64,000 nt of DNA from Novosphingobium barchaimii LL02 (GCF_001046635.1 NZ_KQ130452.1:484668-548667), one strand, 5' to 3'. Shown: positions 1 to 8,009, counted from the stretch's first letter. Numbers and translations are program-made. Notes: generated by a model not told the origin, from the letters alone.

Positions 1-1
1 C

Positions 2-526
2 GGCGCGGTGTGGCACCAGCTTGGCATCTCTATGGTGCGCACGACCATGTCGTTCACTGCCGGCGTGCTGCTGGCGCGCTTCCCGATCCCGGAATTCCGC
101 CCCGCCGGGTGGATGGGCCTCGCCTGTCTCGCTGCGATCGCGGCGATGCTGATGCTCGATATCGGCGCGGTTCCCGATGCGTATTACGACCTTGCCTGCA
201 GCATCGTCGTCTCGCCGCTGCTGGTCTGGCTCGGCGCGCGCTGTGAGCCGCCCCGCGTCTTGGCGCCGATTGCCTGGTTTTTGGGTGAGGTGTCCTACGC
301 GGTTTACGCGGTCCACTGGGCGCTGATGGAGCCGCTGCGCTACTTCAAGGATGATCTTGGCTACGACCCGGTGCTGATGGGGGTGGTCTACCTTGCGTGC
401 TGCGTGGCGCTGGGCTGGGCTGGGGTGCGCTGGGTCGATGCGCCGATGCGCCGGAAGATCGGCGCCATGCTGCGCGAAAGAGCGAGCCGCGCTCCGTCGC
501 TGAAGGGGAGCGCCGCGACGAACTAA
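2..526 (+). CDS. Acyltransferase 3 family protein, C-terminal part
   Basis: The frame is open from the window edge, so the gene is cut at its 5' end. The visible 174 residues contain several hydrophobic segments and the stretch LGEVSYAVYAVHWALMEPLRY, which fits the last helices of the OafA/YrhL-type membrane acyltransferase 3 family (inner-membrane O-acylation of sugars or lipids). The family is usually about 350 residues, so roughly half is missing. The catalytic N-terminal His/Arg region is outside the window, so the substrate cannot be judged. It ends in a short basic, presumably cytoplasmic tail. Confidence 0.7.
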   Translation, partial: GAVWHQLGISMVRTTMSFTAGVLLARFPIPEFRPAGWMGLACLAAIAAMLMLDIGAVPDAYYDLACSIVVSPLLVWLGARCEPPRVLAPIAWFLGEVSYAVYAVHWALMEPLRYFKDDLGYDPVLMGVVYLACCVALGWAGVRWVDAPMRRKIGAMLRERASRAPSLKGSAATN

Positions 527-614
527 ACCCCCATAAACCCGTGCCGCAGTTGCGAAATAAGGGGTCGCAGCGTAGGCTAGAATTCAAGTGCTGAACAACT
601 CAGGAGGAGAAACC

Positions 615-1526
615 ATGCAGTATTCAGACATGACCGCCAAGATGGCAGACGGCGACGGATTTATCGCCGCGCTTGACCAAAGTGGCGGTTCCACCCCCAA
701 GGCCCTCGCGGGTTACGGGATTCAGGAAGGTGCATGGTCGAACGAGGAGGAGATGTTCGGCCTGATCCACGAAATGCGCGCGCGGATCATTTCATCGCCC
801 GTCTTCACCGGTGAAAAGGTCATCGGTGCCATCCTGTTCGAGCGGACCATGGACGGTCTCGTCGACGGCGTACCGACCCCGCAGGCGCTGCTCGCCAAGG
901 GCATCGTGCCTTTCATCAAGATCGACAAGGGTCTTGAGGACGAAGTTGATGGCTGTCAGCTTATGAAGCCCAACCCCACCCTCGACGGACTGCTTTCGCG
1001 TTCGAAGAAGCTGGGCGTGTTCGGCACCAAGGAGCGTTCGGTCATCAATTCGGCCAATCAGGCTGGTATCGCTGCCGTGGTCAAGCAGCAGTTCGAGATC
1101 GGCCTGCAGGTGCTCAGCCACGAGATGATGCCGATCATCGAGCCGGAAGTGAACATCAAGAGCGACACGCGCGCCGAGTGCGACACGATCCTGCGCGATG
1201 AAATCCTGAAGAACCTGGACGCGCTGCCCGAGGGCAAGACGGTCATGCTCAAGCTCTCGCTGCCGGTGGTGCCGGGCACGTTCGATGCACTGGTCGAGCA
1301 TCCGAAGGTGCTGCGCGTCGTCGCGCTGTCGGGCGGTTTTGCGCGCCCTGAGGCCTGCGTGGAACTGGCGAAGAACAAGGGCATCATCGCCAGCTTCAGC
1401 CGCGCGCTGCTGTCGGACCTGCGCTCGCAGATGAGCGATGCCGAGTTCAACGCTTCGCTTGGTGAAGCCATCGACGCGATCTACGCTGGCTCGACCCAGA
1501 AGGCGCAAGCGGCAGCCGCCGTCTGA
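615..1526 (+). CDS. fda: Fructose-bisphosphate aldolase, class I
   Basis: This 303-residue protein catalyses reversible cleavage of fructose 1,6-bisphosphate to DHAP and glyceraldehyde 3-phosphate in the cytoplasm (glycolysis/gluconeogenesis). The N-terminus carries the class I signature GFIAALDQSGGSTPKAL (about residues 15-31), followed by KIDKGL, LMKPNPTL and IIEPEVNI, typical of the bacterial Schiff-base class I enzymes. The start at 615 is chosen because a near-perfect Shine-Dalgarno, AGGAGGAG, lies at 602-609; an upstream ATG at 588 has none. A strong hairpin follows the stop, so the gene looks monocistronic at its 3' end. Neighbouring thiE is separated by a convergent lipoprotein gene. 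Confidence 0.93.
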   Translation: MQYSDMTAKMADGDGFIAALDQSGGSTPKALAGYGIQEGAWSNEEEMFGLIHEMRARIISSPVFTGEKVIGAILFERTMDGLVDGVPTPQALLAKGIVPFIKIDKGLEDEVDGCQLMKPNPTLDGLLSRSKKLGVFGTKERSVINSANQAGIAAVVKQQFEIGLQVLSHEMMPIIEPEVNIKSDTRAECDTILRDEILKNLDALPEGKTVMLKLSLPVVPGTFDALVEHPKVLRVVALSGGFARPEACVELAKNKGIIASFSRALLSDLRSQMSDAEFNASLGEAIDAIYAGSTQKAQAAAAV

Positions 1527-1549
1527 TCTTCGCATCGGTCTGAAAAAGG

Positions 1550-1584
1550 AAAAGGCGGTGCCGGGGGGCGCCGCCTTTTCTTTG
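1550..1584 (+). terminator. Intrinsic terminator after the aldolase gene
   Basis: A 13-bp stem (AAAAGGCGGTGCC, GGGG loop, GGCGCCGCCTTTT) is followed by CTTT, with a matching A-rich side on the other strand. It can act in both directions and sits between the convergent aldolase gene and the lipoprotein gene at 1589-2149. Confidence 0.85.
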
Positions 1585-1588
1585 GGTT

Positions 1589-2149
1589 TCAGTAACCGCC
1601 CATGAAGCGGAAACCGAAGCGGTAATCGGAAGATCTGATCGCGCCGTTGTTTGCCGCGCCGGCAACCTTGTCTGGCCTTACCTGGACAAGTTCGAGAGTG
1701 CCGTCGGCTATGGTGATCGGCTTGCCCGAAGTGATTTCGATCTCGCCGCCGCGCCCGCTGTCGATCCGCAGGCGCAAGCGAAGCTGTCCGCCCCAGACGC
1801 AGCGCGCGTTCATCGGGCAACGGCTGTCTTCCAGTACAGCCAGTGGAGTCACGCGTGGGCCGTCCACCGTCACAGTCTGGCCTAACGCGGCGAAGGTCAG
1901 CGGGGCGCCGGTTTCGGCAGCCGGCAATTCGGACGGATAGGGCTGCGAGGGCGGTTGAGCCGGGGTTGGCGCCAAAGGCTGGGCCATCGGCACGGGCTCG
2001 GGATAATTGCCTGGCCCGTTTTGGGGATAGCTTGCCGGCGCTGCCTGCGGATAAGCCTTGGGCATCCGCGAGGGGTCGGCGGCGGGGATCACGGTGCAGC
2101 CTGCAAGCGCGATGGCGAAGATGGCAGCGGTGACCACGGAGCGGAGCAT
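1589..2149 (-). CDS. Putative lipoprotein of unknown function
   Basis: The start at 2149 gives a clear lipoprotein signal, MLRSVVTAAIFAIALAGC, with lipobox LAGC, so the mature protein should be membrane-anchored in the envelope. Residues about 20-85 form a Pro/Gln/Tyr-rich spacer. The C-terminal 100 residues are compact and contain two cysteines in CPMNARCVWGG, which could form a disulfide. The longer open frame upstream has no hydrophobic N-terminus, which supports the internal start. I recognise the type as a sphingomonad envelope lipoprotein but cannot name a function. Confidence 0.75.
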   Translation of the reverse strand: MLRSVVTAAIFAIALAGCTVIPAADPSRMPKAYPQAAPASYPQNGPGNYPEPVPMAQPLAPTPAQPPSQPYPSELPAAETGAPLTFAALGQTVTVDGPRVTPLAVLEDSRCPMNARCVWGGQLRLRLRIDSGRGGEIEITSGKPITIADGTLELVQVRPDKVAGAANNGAIRSSDYRFGFRFMGGY

Positions 2150-2333
2150 GGCCGGAGACTTCAGACGCGCCGGAAAGTTACCTGACCGGGAAGAGCGAAA
2201 GTTCGGGGCGCGGGTTTTCATGGCGGCCAAGCAACACGATCGCGCCTGAATGGTTCCCGAACACGTATGGTTGCCAAGTGGCGATGTCGCCAGAACGCTT
2301 GGCGCAGGGGCTATGCAACGCTAGAGCGCGCAG

Positions 2334-2972
2334 ATGACCGATGAAATCCCTCGCGAACCTACGCAGCTTTACCTGATCTCGCCGCTCGATGTCGGCGGGG
2401 CCTTTGCCGACCGGCTTGCCCGCGCGCTCGATGCCGGGCCGGTCGCGGCATTCCAGTTTCGCGTCAAGAACGTGGACCAGCACGAAGCCGCGCGTCTGGG
2501 CGAGCCGCTGCGCCGCATCTGCGCCGACCGCGACGTGGCCTTCATCGCCAACGATTCGGTCGCTCTTGCCAAGCGACTTGGCGCTGATGGGGTGCATCTA
2601 GGCCAGGACGACGATTCGATCGAGGAAGCTCGGGGCGCACTGGGGCGCGATGCGCAGATCGGTGTGACCTGCCACGACAGCCGCCACTTCGCTATGGAAG
2701 CCGGTGATGCCGGGGCCGACTACGTGGCATTTGGGGCATTCTACCCGACCACGACAAAGGAAACCAAACATACCGCCGGGCTGGATCTGCTGGAATGGTG
2801 GCAGGGCATCTTCGAGATTCCCTGCGTTGCCATCGGTGGGATCACGCCTGAAAACTGCGTGCCGCTGGTGCGTGCGGGCGCGGATTTTCTCGCCGTGTCA
2901 GGCGCGGTGTGGAACGGCGACGAAGAAGCCTCCGTGCGCGCCTTCAACGCAGCGATCGCGGGCGAGTTCTGA
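2334..2972 (+). CDS. thiE: Thiamine phosphate synthase
   Basis: The 212-residue protein joins the hydroxymethylpyrimidine and thiazole moieties to make thiamine phosphate. It shows the TIM-barrel phosphate-binding and pyrophosphate-binding features of the family: ANDSVALAKRLGADGVHLGQDD (about 76-97), GVTCHDS, the FYPTTTKETK loop and the late CVAIGGITPENC strand. Length is normal. Association with a class I aldolase gene is a familiar sphingomonad order. The ATG at 2334 is the first plausible start; upstream sequence has only a weak ribosome site. Confidence 0.9.
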   Translation: MTDEIPREPTQLYLISPLDVGGAFADRLARALDAGPVAAFQFRVKNVDQHEAARLGEPLRRICADRDVAFIANDSVALAKRLGADGVHLGQDDDSIEEARGALGRDAQIGVTCHDSRHFAMEAGDAGADYVAFGAFYPTTTKETKHTAGLDLLEWWQGIFEIPCVAIGGITPENCVPLVRAGADFLAVSGAVWNGDEEASVRAFNAAIAGEF

Positions 2973-3247
2973 GTTTCGGGGCTCGGTGACGGCTCCATCC
3001 CGAACTGGCGCGGCAGATCACCGGTTCCGGATCGCGGTCCTAACCCGGCCTGTATTCACCGAAGACGTCAAGGAGGCGATGACCCTGGGCGGCACTTCGC
3101 GGCCTGCTTTGGCGCAGTGTCCGTCCTTATTGGCGCCGGCAGTCGGAATGGCCTCGCCGCCTTCGAGCTTGGGGGTGCGGGCGGTATCAGTGACCGCCTT
3201 TGCCATGAAGAAGGGATGCCAGGTCCCGTTCTCGGCATCCGCCAGCC
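2973..3247. other. Gap with possible remnant of an F420-related (LLM-type) gene
   Basis: No intact gene is seen. On the minus strand, directly behind the cofC stop, a frame reads ADAENGTWHPFFMAKAV followed by a T.R pattern (about 3165-3235). This resembles the conserved segment of luciferase-like F420-dependent oxidoreductases, where an aromatic/Pro motif precedes an A..T.R...GTAI strand. Homology is then lost and the frame ends at 3018. The resemblance is by eye and weak; it could also be chance coding potential in GC-rich DNA. Confidence 0.3.
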
Positions 3248-3856
3248 TCAGGTCATGAAGCTGAATAAATGCGCAGCGTCAGCGAGATCAAATGGCTCGT
3301 CTATGTCTTTCGCAAGGCCATCAGTGATGATCGTCACTGCGCTGAGGCCCAGCGATTGCGCGGCATTACGGTGTAGTGAGGCGCTGTCGGTGCCGTAATG
3401 GAAGCGGAAGCCTGCCGCCTGGGGCAAGGGGAGCGAAAGCGCATTGGTGCCGCTTCCGTGCCGGTCGGGGGCGATGCCGACGATGCCAAGTGGAAGCTCT
3501 GCGAGCCGCGCGATGTCATTTGGCGTGATGCAGGGCAGGTCGGCGGCGATCACGATCAACCGTGAGGGCGCATCGGGCTTTCGCGCTATAACCGTTAGGG
3601 CGTGACCCAGTGCTGCATTCAGCCCGCCGCCCGGCTCCTCGATCCGATCGAGGTTTACGCTCACGCCCGAACGCTGCGGCCCTACGACTACAGTGCGCTC
3701 GACCGTCTCATTCGCTACCTGCACCACATGTTCGAACATCGCCTCGACCAGCTTGTCGCGTTGCTCCGCGCACAACTGACCTGCGAGGCGAGTCTTGCCT
3801 TGTCCTCGCGCCTTGACAGGGATCAGTGCCCAGATTGTGGCTGACAAGGCGTTCAC
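3248..3856 (-). CDS. cofC: CofC/FbiD-type phospholactate (or 3-phosphoglycerate/PEP) guanylyltransferase
   Basis: The 202-residue enzyme activates a three-carbon phosphoacid with GTP, an early step of coenzyme F420 assembly. Visible motifs are the nucleotide-binding IPVKARGQGKTRLA (12-25), the metal/NTP-binding AADLP (104-108), the substrate loop PDRHGSGTNAL (130-140), FHYGTDS and DIDEPFDL (184-191), all characteristic of CofC. The substrate (phospholactate, PEP or 3-phosphoglycerate) cannot be decided by eye; proteobacterial relatives are known to use 3-phosphoglycerate. Translation starts with GTG overlapping the TGA of the upstream npdG remnant (GTGA), which implies coupling. It is divergent from cofE-cofD. 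Confidence 0.9.
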   Translation of the reverse strand: MNALSATIWALIPVKARGQGKTRLAGQLCAEQRDKLVEAMFEHVVQVANETVERTVVVGPQRSGVSVNLDRIEEPGGGLNAALGHALTVIARKPDAPSRLIVIAADLPCITPNDIARLAELPLGIVGIAPDRHGSGTNALSLPLPQAAGFRFHYGTDSASLHRNAAQSLGLSAVTIITDGLAKDIDEPFDLADAAHLFSFMT

Positions 3857-4110
3857 GAGGTCGCGGATGCCTCGGTAAGACTGATGAAGCGGATGTCGGC
3901 GCTGTCGGCCTCGTTCATATTGATGAGGATAGAGGCCAGTGCCTCAGCCGCCACCACATCGTCCGGTGCGGAGCCATGGTGAAACGCCGTAACCTGCGTC
4001 TTCTTGGCCAAGCGGGAGCCGATAGTAATGTCGTGTCCGGCGGTTACCAGGCTTCCGGGGAGGCCCCTGCCGAGTGCGCCTGCGCCGTCGATCATTGCGA
4101 TTGTTGCCAT
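3853..4110 (-). pseudogene. npdG: Internally deleted NADPH-dependent F420 reductase remnant
   Basis: The frame encodes 85 residues, whereas NpdG/Fno proteins are about 210-230. Residues 1-33, MATIAMIDGAGALGRGL onward to IGSR, are a good N-terminal NADPH-binding Rossmann unit of the family. This is followed at once by VTAFHHGSA, like the mid-protein V.SA.H..PA motif. Then comes AEALASILINMN and ADIRFI, matching the extreme C-terminus (ESLTPLILNI...GIKF in Archaeoglobus Fno, recalled from memory). Two in-frame deletions therefore best explain it. The start at 4110 is supported by GGGGGAG 9 bases upstream. The product is unlikely to bind F420, but its translation may still feed into cofC through the 4-base overlap. 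Confidence 0.72.
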
Positions 4111-4193
4111 GTCGACTATCTCCCCCGCGAATTTTCGAACCCTGTGATTGTCGTTGCCAGCGGCGGACGTAAGGTGCGGTTTAGGAGAACACG

Positions 4194-4979
4194 ATGAATA
4201 CCGCAATTCCAGAACTTACCGTGCGGCCGCTGGCCGGATTACCCATGTTCGCTGCTGGGCAGTCCATTGCGCAAGCTATTTGCAGTGCTCTGTCGGCATC
4301 GGGGGACGGCTTGCGCAGCGGCGATATTTGCGTGATTGCGCAGAAGATCGTCTCCAAGAGCGAAGGGCGCACCGTAAATCTTGCCGCTTTGGCACTGGGC
4401 TCGGCGGCGCGGGATCTAGCCGCGCGTACCGGGCGGGAGGCGGCCATGGCGCAGGCGATCCTGGATGAGAGCGCCGAGATCATGCGTCCGCACCCCGCCG
4501 CGATCATCGCGCGGCACAAAACGGGGCATGTCCTCGCCAATGCCGGGATCGACGCCAGCAATGTCGAAGGAGGAGACGCCGGGACGGTGCTGCTCTGGCC
4601 GGTCGATCCCGATGCCTCGGCGCGGGCGATCCGCTGCGAATTGCAGGAAGCCACCGGCGTGCAGGTGGCCGTCGTCATCGCGGATTCCATGGGCCGGGCA
4701 TGGCGGATCGGCACGGTGGGTACCGCGATCGGCTGCGCGGGGCTTACCGTGCTGGAGGACCGGCGGGGTAGAGCGGTGGACCTCTATGGCCGCGCCTTGC
4801 AGGCGACGGTGATCGCGGTGGCTGACTCGGTTGCCGCAATGGCGGCGCTGGCGATGGGCGAGGGCGATGAAGGCACCCCCGTCGCTCTGGTGCGCGGAGC
4901 GGCGCGGTGGACCTGCGAGGAAGACGGGCCCGGCGCGGCCTCGGGGCTGCGGCCGATCGAACAGGATATGTTTCGATGA
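4194..4979 (+). CDS. cofE: Coenzyme F420-0:L-glutamate ligase
   Basis: The 261-residue enzyme adds gamma-linked glutamates to F420-0 using GTP. It is the single-domain CofE form, lacking the nitroreductase-like C-terminal domain of mycobacterial FbiB. Motifs seen: GDICVIAQKIVSKSEGRTVNL (43-63), AGIDASN (117-123), and ADSMGRAWRIGTVGTAIGCAG (163-183). The last differs from the common DTFGRPWR.G.T[DN]VAIG consensus: Thr to Ser, Phe to Met, and the T[DN] position is altered, so activity or specificity may be shifted. AGGAG at 4183-4187 sets the start. The stop overlaps the cofD start (ATGA). Confidence 0.9.
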   Translation: MNTAIPELTVRPLAGLPMFAAGQSIAQAICSALSASGDGLRSGDICVIAQKIVSKSEGRTVNLAALALGSAARDLAARTGREAAMAQAILDESAEIMRPHPAAIIARHKTGHVLANAGIDASNVEGGDAGTVLLWPVDPDASARAIRCELQEATGVQVAVVIADSMGRAWRIGTVGTAIGCAGLTVLEDRRGRAVDLYGRALQATVIAVADSVAAMAALAMGEGDEGTPVALVRGAARWTCEEDGPGAASGLRPIEQDMFR

Positions 4980-5929
4980 ATAAAAAGCACGTTCTGGCGC
5001 TTTCGGGCGGGGTTGGGGGCGCCAAGCTGGCAGCAGGTCTCGCGGCGGTGCTCAGCCCCGAAGACCTCACGATTGTGGTCAACACCGGCGATGATTTCGA
5101 GCATCTGGGTCTGACGATCTGTCCGGACATCGATTCTGTCACTTATGCGCTTGCGGGTCTCAACGACACCGTGCGCGGCTGGGGCGTACAGGATGAAACG
5201 TGGCAGACGATGGCCATGCTGCGCGGCCTTGGCGAGGCGGACTGGTTCAACCTTGGCGACCGCGACATGGGTATGCACATCGCCCGTTCATGGCGGCTGC
5301 GCGAGGGCGAAACGCTTTCGCAGGTTACGGCCCGTCTGACGCGCAACCTCGGTATCACGCAAGCGGTAGTTCCCATGAGCGACGCGCCTTTGCGCACGCA
5401 GGTCGGCACCGCCGAAGGGTGGCTCGACTTCCAACGCTACTTCGTGGCCGAGCAGTGCCGACCGGTCGCCACAGGGGTGCGTTTCGTCGGCGCGCCGGGG
5501 GCGGCGCCGTCTCCCGCCTTTGCAGAAGCGCTGGCGCGCGAAGACCTTGGCGCGATCATTATTTGCCCCTCGAATCCGTACCTCAGCGTCGATCCGATCC
5601 TTAGCGTGGACGGAGTGCGAGTGGCTTTGGCGCAGCGGCGGGTGCCGCTGGTCGCAGTGTCGCCACTGGTCGGTGGAACCTCGCTCAAGGGGCCGCTTGC
5701 CAAGCTGCTGGGAGAGCTTGGCAAGCCGGTCAGCAATGCTTCAATCGCCGATCACTACGGTGATCTTCTCGACCATCTGGTGATCGATGCGGGCGACGGC
5801 GCCGATGAGGGAGGCTTGCGAGCGCGGGGCCTTTGCGTCACCGTGACGCCAACAATCATGCGCGGGGCCGAGGATCGGGAGCGGCTTGCGCGCGTAGCAC
5901 TGACCGCAGCCCGTATAAAAACAGGATAG
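4976..5929 (+). CDS. cofD: 2-phospho-L-lactate (or related) transferase CofD
   Basis: The 317-residue enzyme transfers the GDP-activated phosphoacid to Fo, forming F420-0 or dehydro-F420-0. The N-terminus has SGGVGGAKLAAGL (10-22) and NTGDDFEHLGLTICPDIDSV (36-55), the hallmark CofD motifs. IICPSNPYLSVDPIL and SPLVGGTSLKGP follow in the expected order, and length is normal. ATG at 4976 overlaps the cofE stop by four bases, so cofE and cofD are one translationally coupled unit. No Fo synthase (fbiC or cofG/cofH) lies in this window, so the chromophore must be made elsewhere or imported. Confidence 0.92.
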   Translation: MNKKHVLALSGGVGGAKLAAGLAAVLSPEDLTIVVNTGDDFEHLGLTICPDIDSVTYALAGLNDTVRGWGVQDETWQTMAMLRGLGEADWFNLGDRDMGMHIARSWRLREGETLSQVTARLTRNLGITQAVVPMSDAPLRTQVGTAEGWLDFQRYFVAEQCRPVATGVRFVGAPGAAPSPAFAEALAREDLGAIIICPSNPYLSVDPILSVDGVRVALAQRRVPLVAVSPLVGGTSLKGPLAKLLGELGKPVSNASIADHYGDLLDHLVIDAGDGADEGGLRARGLCVTVTPTIMRGAEDRERLARVALTAARIKTG

Positions 5930-6214
5930 CCATCCCACGGCTTGAGGCGCCCTACACCGAGGAGGAGGTGCTGATATTGCGCCCGCGTGGGAATGCCGCT
6001 TGTCGAGCGGCCGACGGTCTACCCGCGCTTCATCGCCCAAGACGGCTGGCTGCCCCCTCCGCGATTCGCCGCGCCGTGCTGCGGGGGGGGGGGGCTTTTC
6101 GCATGGCCAATTGGCGGAAATGCGCAGCAAAGCGTGGGCAGCAACCTGTGGCAGAGGACAACGCTTTGCAAAGATGTGGTTGCAGAAGATGGGCTTATTT
6201 TCGGGTATATCCCG
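5930..6214. other. Intergenic gap with 12-G tract
   Basis: No gene is recognised. A short plus frame beginning IPRLEAPYTEEEVLILRPRG (about 5930-5985) has good local coding texture but no family I can name and no follow-through. An uninterrupted run of 12 G lies at 6083-6094. The gap separates cofD from the convergent VOC gene and lacks an obvious terminator. Confidence 0.5.
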
Positions 6215-6691
6215 TCACATCGCACGGATATTCTGCCACATCGGTTCGGGCATCCAGGTATATTCGATGTAGTGCCCGAACACCTTGCGGGCATCGAGGT
6301 ACAGGAACTTCAGCCCGCCCTCCGGCTCTCGGGTAACGTCGCGCTCCATCGCTATGGGGAAATCCTGGGCATCGACGCGGGAGCGGAATTCCTCCCAGTC
6401 GGGGACGCGGAAGCAGATGTGATGGAAGCGCAAGGGGCCGCCGTTGGAGAGGCAGTTGGCGTAGATGCCCACTTCGTCGATCTCGTTTTCGATCAGTTCG
6501 TACTGCAGTTCGCCGATCCAGATGAAGCAGATCCGGCCCTTCTGCCGCTTCGGGCCGGAAGCAGTCAGCACCGTCTGGTCGACGGGGATGATCACCGGCT
6601 CCTTCGTCATGCCGCGGCCCCGCAGCAGGTCTATCCCCGCCTCGATATTGTCGCAAATGTAGGCGTTCTGGTAATGGATGCCTTCGAGCAT
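6215..6691 (-). CDS. VOC (glyoxalase/dioxygenase fold) family protein
   Basis: The 158-residue protein has the paired beta-alpha-beta-beta-beta pattern of the vicinal oxygen chelate fold. HHICFRVPDWEEF (about 94-106) supplies the typical paired His at the start of the second module, and an acidic residue follows in GHYIEYTWM (about 139-147). It resembles sphingomonad proteins annotated as Glyoxalase_4, often near aromatic, steroid or terpenoid catabolism genes. The ATG directly abuts the stop of the sulfotransferase, so the two are co-transcribed. The reaction cannot be inferred. Confidence 0.8.
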   Translation of the reverse strand: MLEGIHYQNAYICDNIEAGIDLLRGRGMTKEPVIIPVDQTVLTASGPKRQKGRICFIWIGELQYELIENEIDEVGIYANCLSNGGPLRFHHICFRVPDWEEFRSRVDAQDFPIAMERDVTREPEGGLKFLYLDARKVFGHYIEYTWMPEPMWQNIRAM

Positions 6692-7870
6692 TCAGCCCTC
6701 CCGCGCGATGTCGTAGCGGGAGAGGTAGCGCTCGAACATCGGTTCCAGCTCCGCCTTGGTCAGGCCGTACTGGGCCAGCTTGTATTCGTGGCGGCCGAAC
6801 TTGTCCTGCGGATTGTCGTCCACCCACTTCTGCACCCCGGCTTCGGCGCCTGCGGTCCATTCGTCGCCCAGCCGGGCATAGACCTTCTTCGTCGCGCCTA
6901 CCGGGTCTGCCACGAGATCGGAGTAGTGGACGTCGATGATCTTGTCCTCGCCGAACTTGTCGCGGAAATCCATGATGCGGTTGGCGTGTTCGGCTGCCTG
7001 CCAGGGGTAGTCCGCCTTGAGCCATTCGGCGTCGATGCGGCCCATGTGCGCCTGATGGCTCAGCGAGATGATCGAGCACAGCGAGCCGGTGGCGGTGAAG
7101 GGATCGCGGTGGGTCCAGATCACACGGGCGTCGGGATAGACCTTGAAGATGGTCTCAAGCCACAGCGCATGGCTGGGTTTCTTGACGTTCCAGACGCCGC
7201 CGGTGTGGTGTTGCAACACCTGCAGGAATTTCTTGTGGTAGTCATAGGCGCTGGTCATGTCGCACGAGAAGAGGAAGTCCTTGTAGGCGGGCAGCTTGCC
7301 CTTGGACTCGATCATCAGCGTCTTGAAATCGTGGGCCATGAAGAACACGCATTCGTTGGGATAGACGGCCGAGCCGCGATAATACTTGGCCATCCCGGGA
7401 TTGGCTTCCAGCGCGGCCTTCTCCTGCGCCAGGCGGTCCACTGCGCGCGGATCGGTGGTAAGCAGCGCGTCGGAGGCGACCGGCGGCACGGGATCGTCGA
7501 TCTCCCACGTCAGCGGCGAGCGGCGCGCAGGGTCGGCGGCCAGCAGGTTCGACATCAGCGTGGTGCCTGTGCGCGGCACGCCCATGACGAAGACGGGCCG
7601 CTCAACCGGGCGGTTCAGCACTTCGGGATTGTCGCGAAGGTACTGCGATACCTTCAGGCGGCCGCGCAGGTAGTGGAGCGTGTCGTTTCGCGCGCGGGCG
7701 ATGCCGCCTTCGCTCATCCAGCCTTTGGCGATGCCTTCGTTGAAAGAGGCGGTGAAGGCGTCCAGCCCCTCGCGATAGGTATCGCTGTCGAAGGCGTCGA
7801 TGCCGGTTTCGGCCATCGCCTGTTCGATGAGCGCATCGGCCACGAGTTGCTCGGTTACGGTGCTTGCCAT
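6692..7870 (-). CDS. Sulfotransferase family protein
   Basis: The 392-residue protein carries the PAPS 5'-phosphosulfate-binding loop MGVPRTGTTL (96-105) and the 3'-phosphate-binding region YPDARVIWTHRDPFTATGS (about 257-275). This places it in the bacterial Sulfotransfer_3-like family that transfers sulfo groups to small hydroxylated acceptors. The start at 7870 is chosen because GGAAGAGGACAACC precedes it; the open frame continues upstream without an RBS. It is first gene of a two-gene unit with the VOC protein. Many proteobacterial relatives lie in catabolic clusters and are untested, so true PAPS use is inference. Confidence 0.85.
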   Translation of the reverse strand: MASTVTEQLVADALIEQAMAETGIDAFDSDTYREGLDAFTASFNEGIAKGWMSEGGIARARNDTLHYLRGRLKVSQYLRDNPEVLNRPVERPVFVMGVPRTGTTLMSNLLAADPARRSPLTWEIDDPVPPVASDALLTTDPRAVDRLAQEKAALEANPGMAKYYRGSAVYPNECVFFMAHDFKTLMIESKGKLPAYKDFLFSCDMTSAYDYHKKFLQVLQHHTGGVWNVKKPSHALWLETIFKVYPDARVIWTHRDPFTATGSLCSIISLSHQAHMGRIDAEWLKADYPWQAAEHANRIMDFRDKFGEDKIIDVHYSDLVADPVGATKKVYARLGDEWTAGAEAGVQKWVDDNPQDKFGRHEYKLAQYGLTKAELEPMFERYLSRYDIAREG

Positions 7871-8009
7871 GTGGTTGTCCTCTTCCCGGCGCGGCCGCTT
7901 GGGCAGCCGTTCATGGGCCAAGGATAGCGCGCCGGAGCCAAGGCTTGGCAATGCACATGGCCCGCCAGATCGGGACGTTATGTAGAGTTCGGGTCAAGAC
8001 CCGACGCCA

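Noticed and set aside
5987-7927. Very long plus-strand open frame (about 646 codons) across the VOC and sulfotransferase genes
   Set aside because: It is antisense to two genes with clear motifs and has no recognisable domain; a GC-rich codon-bias shadow.
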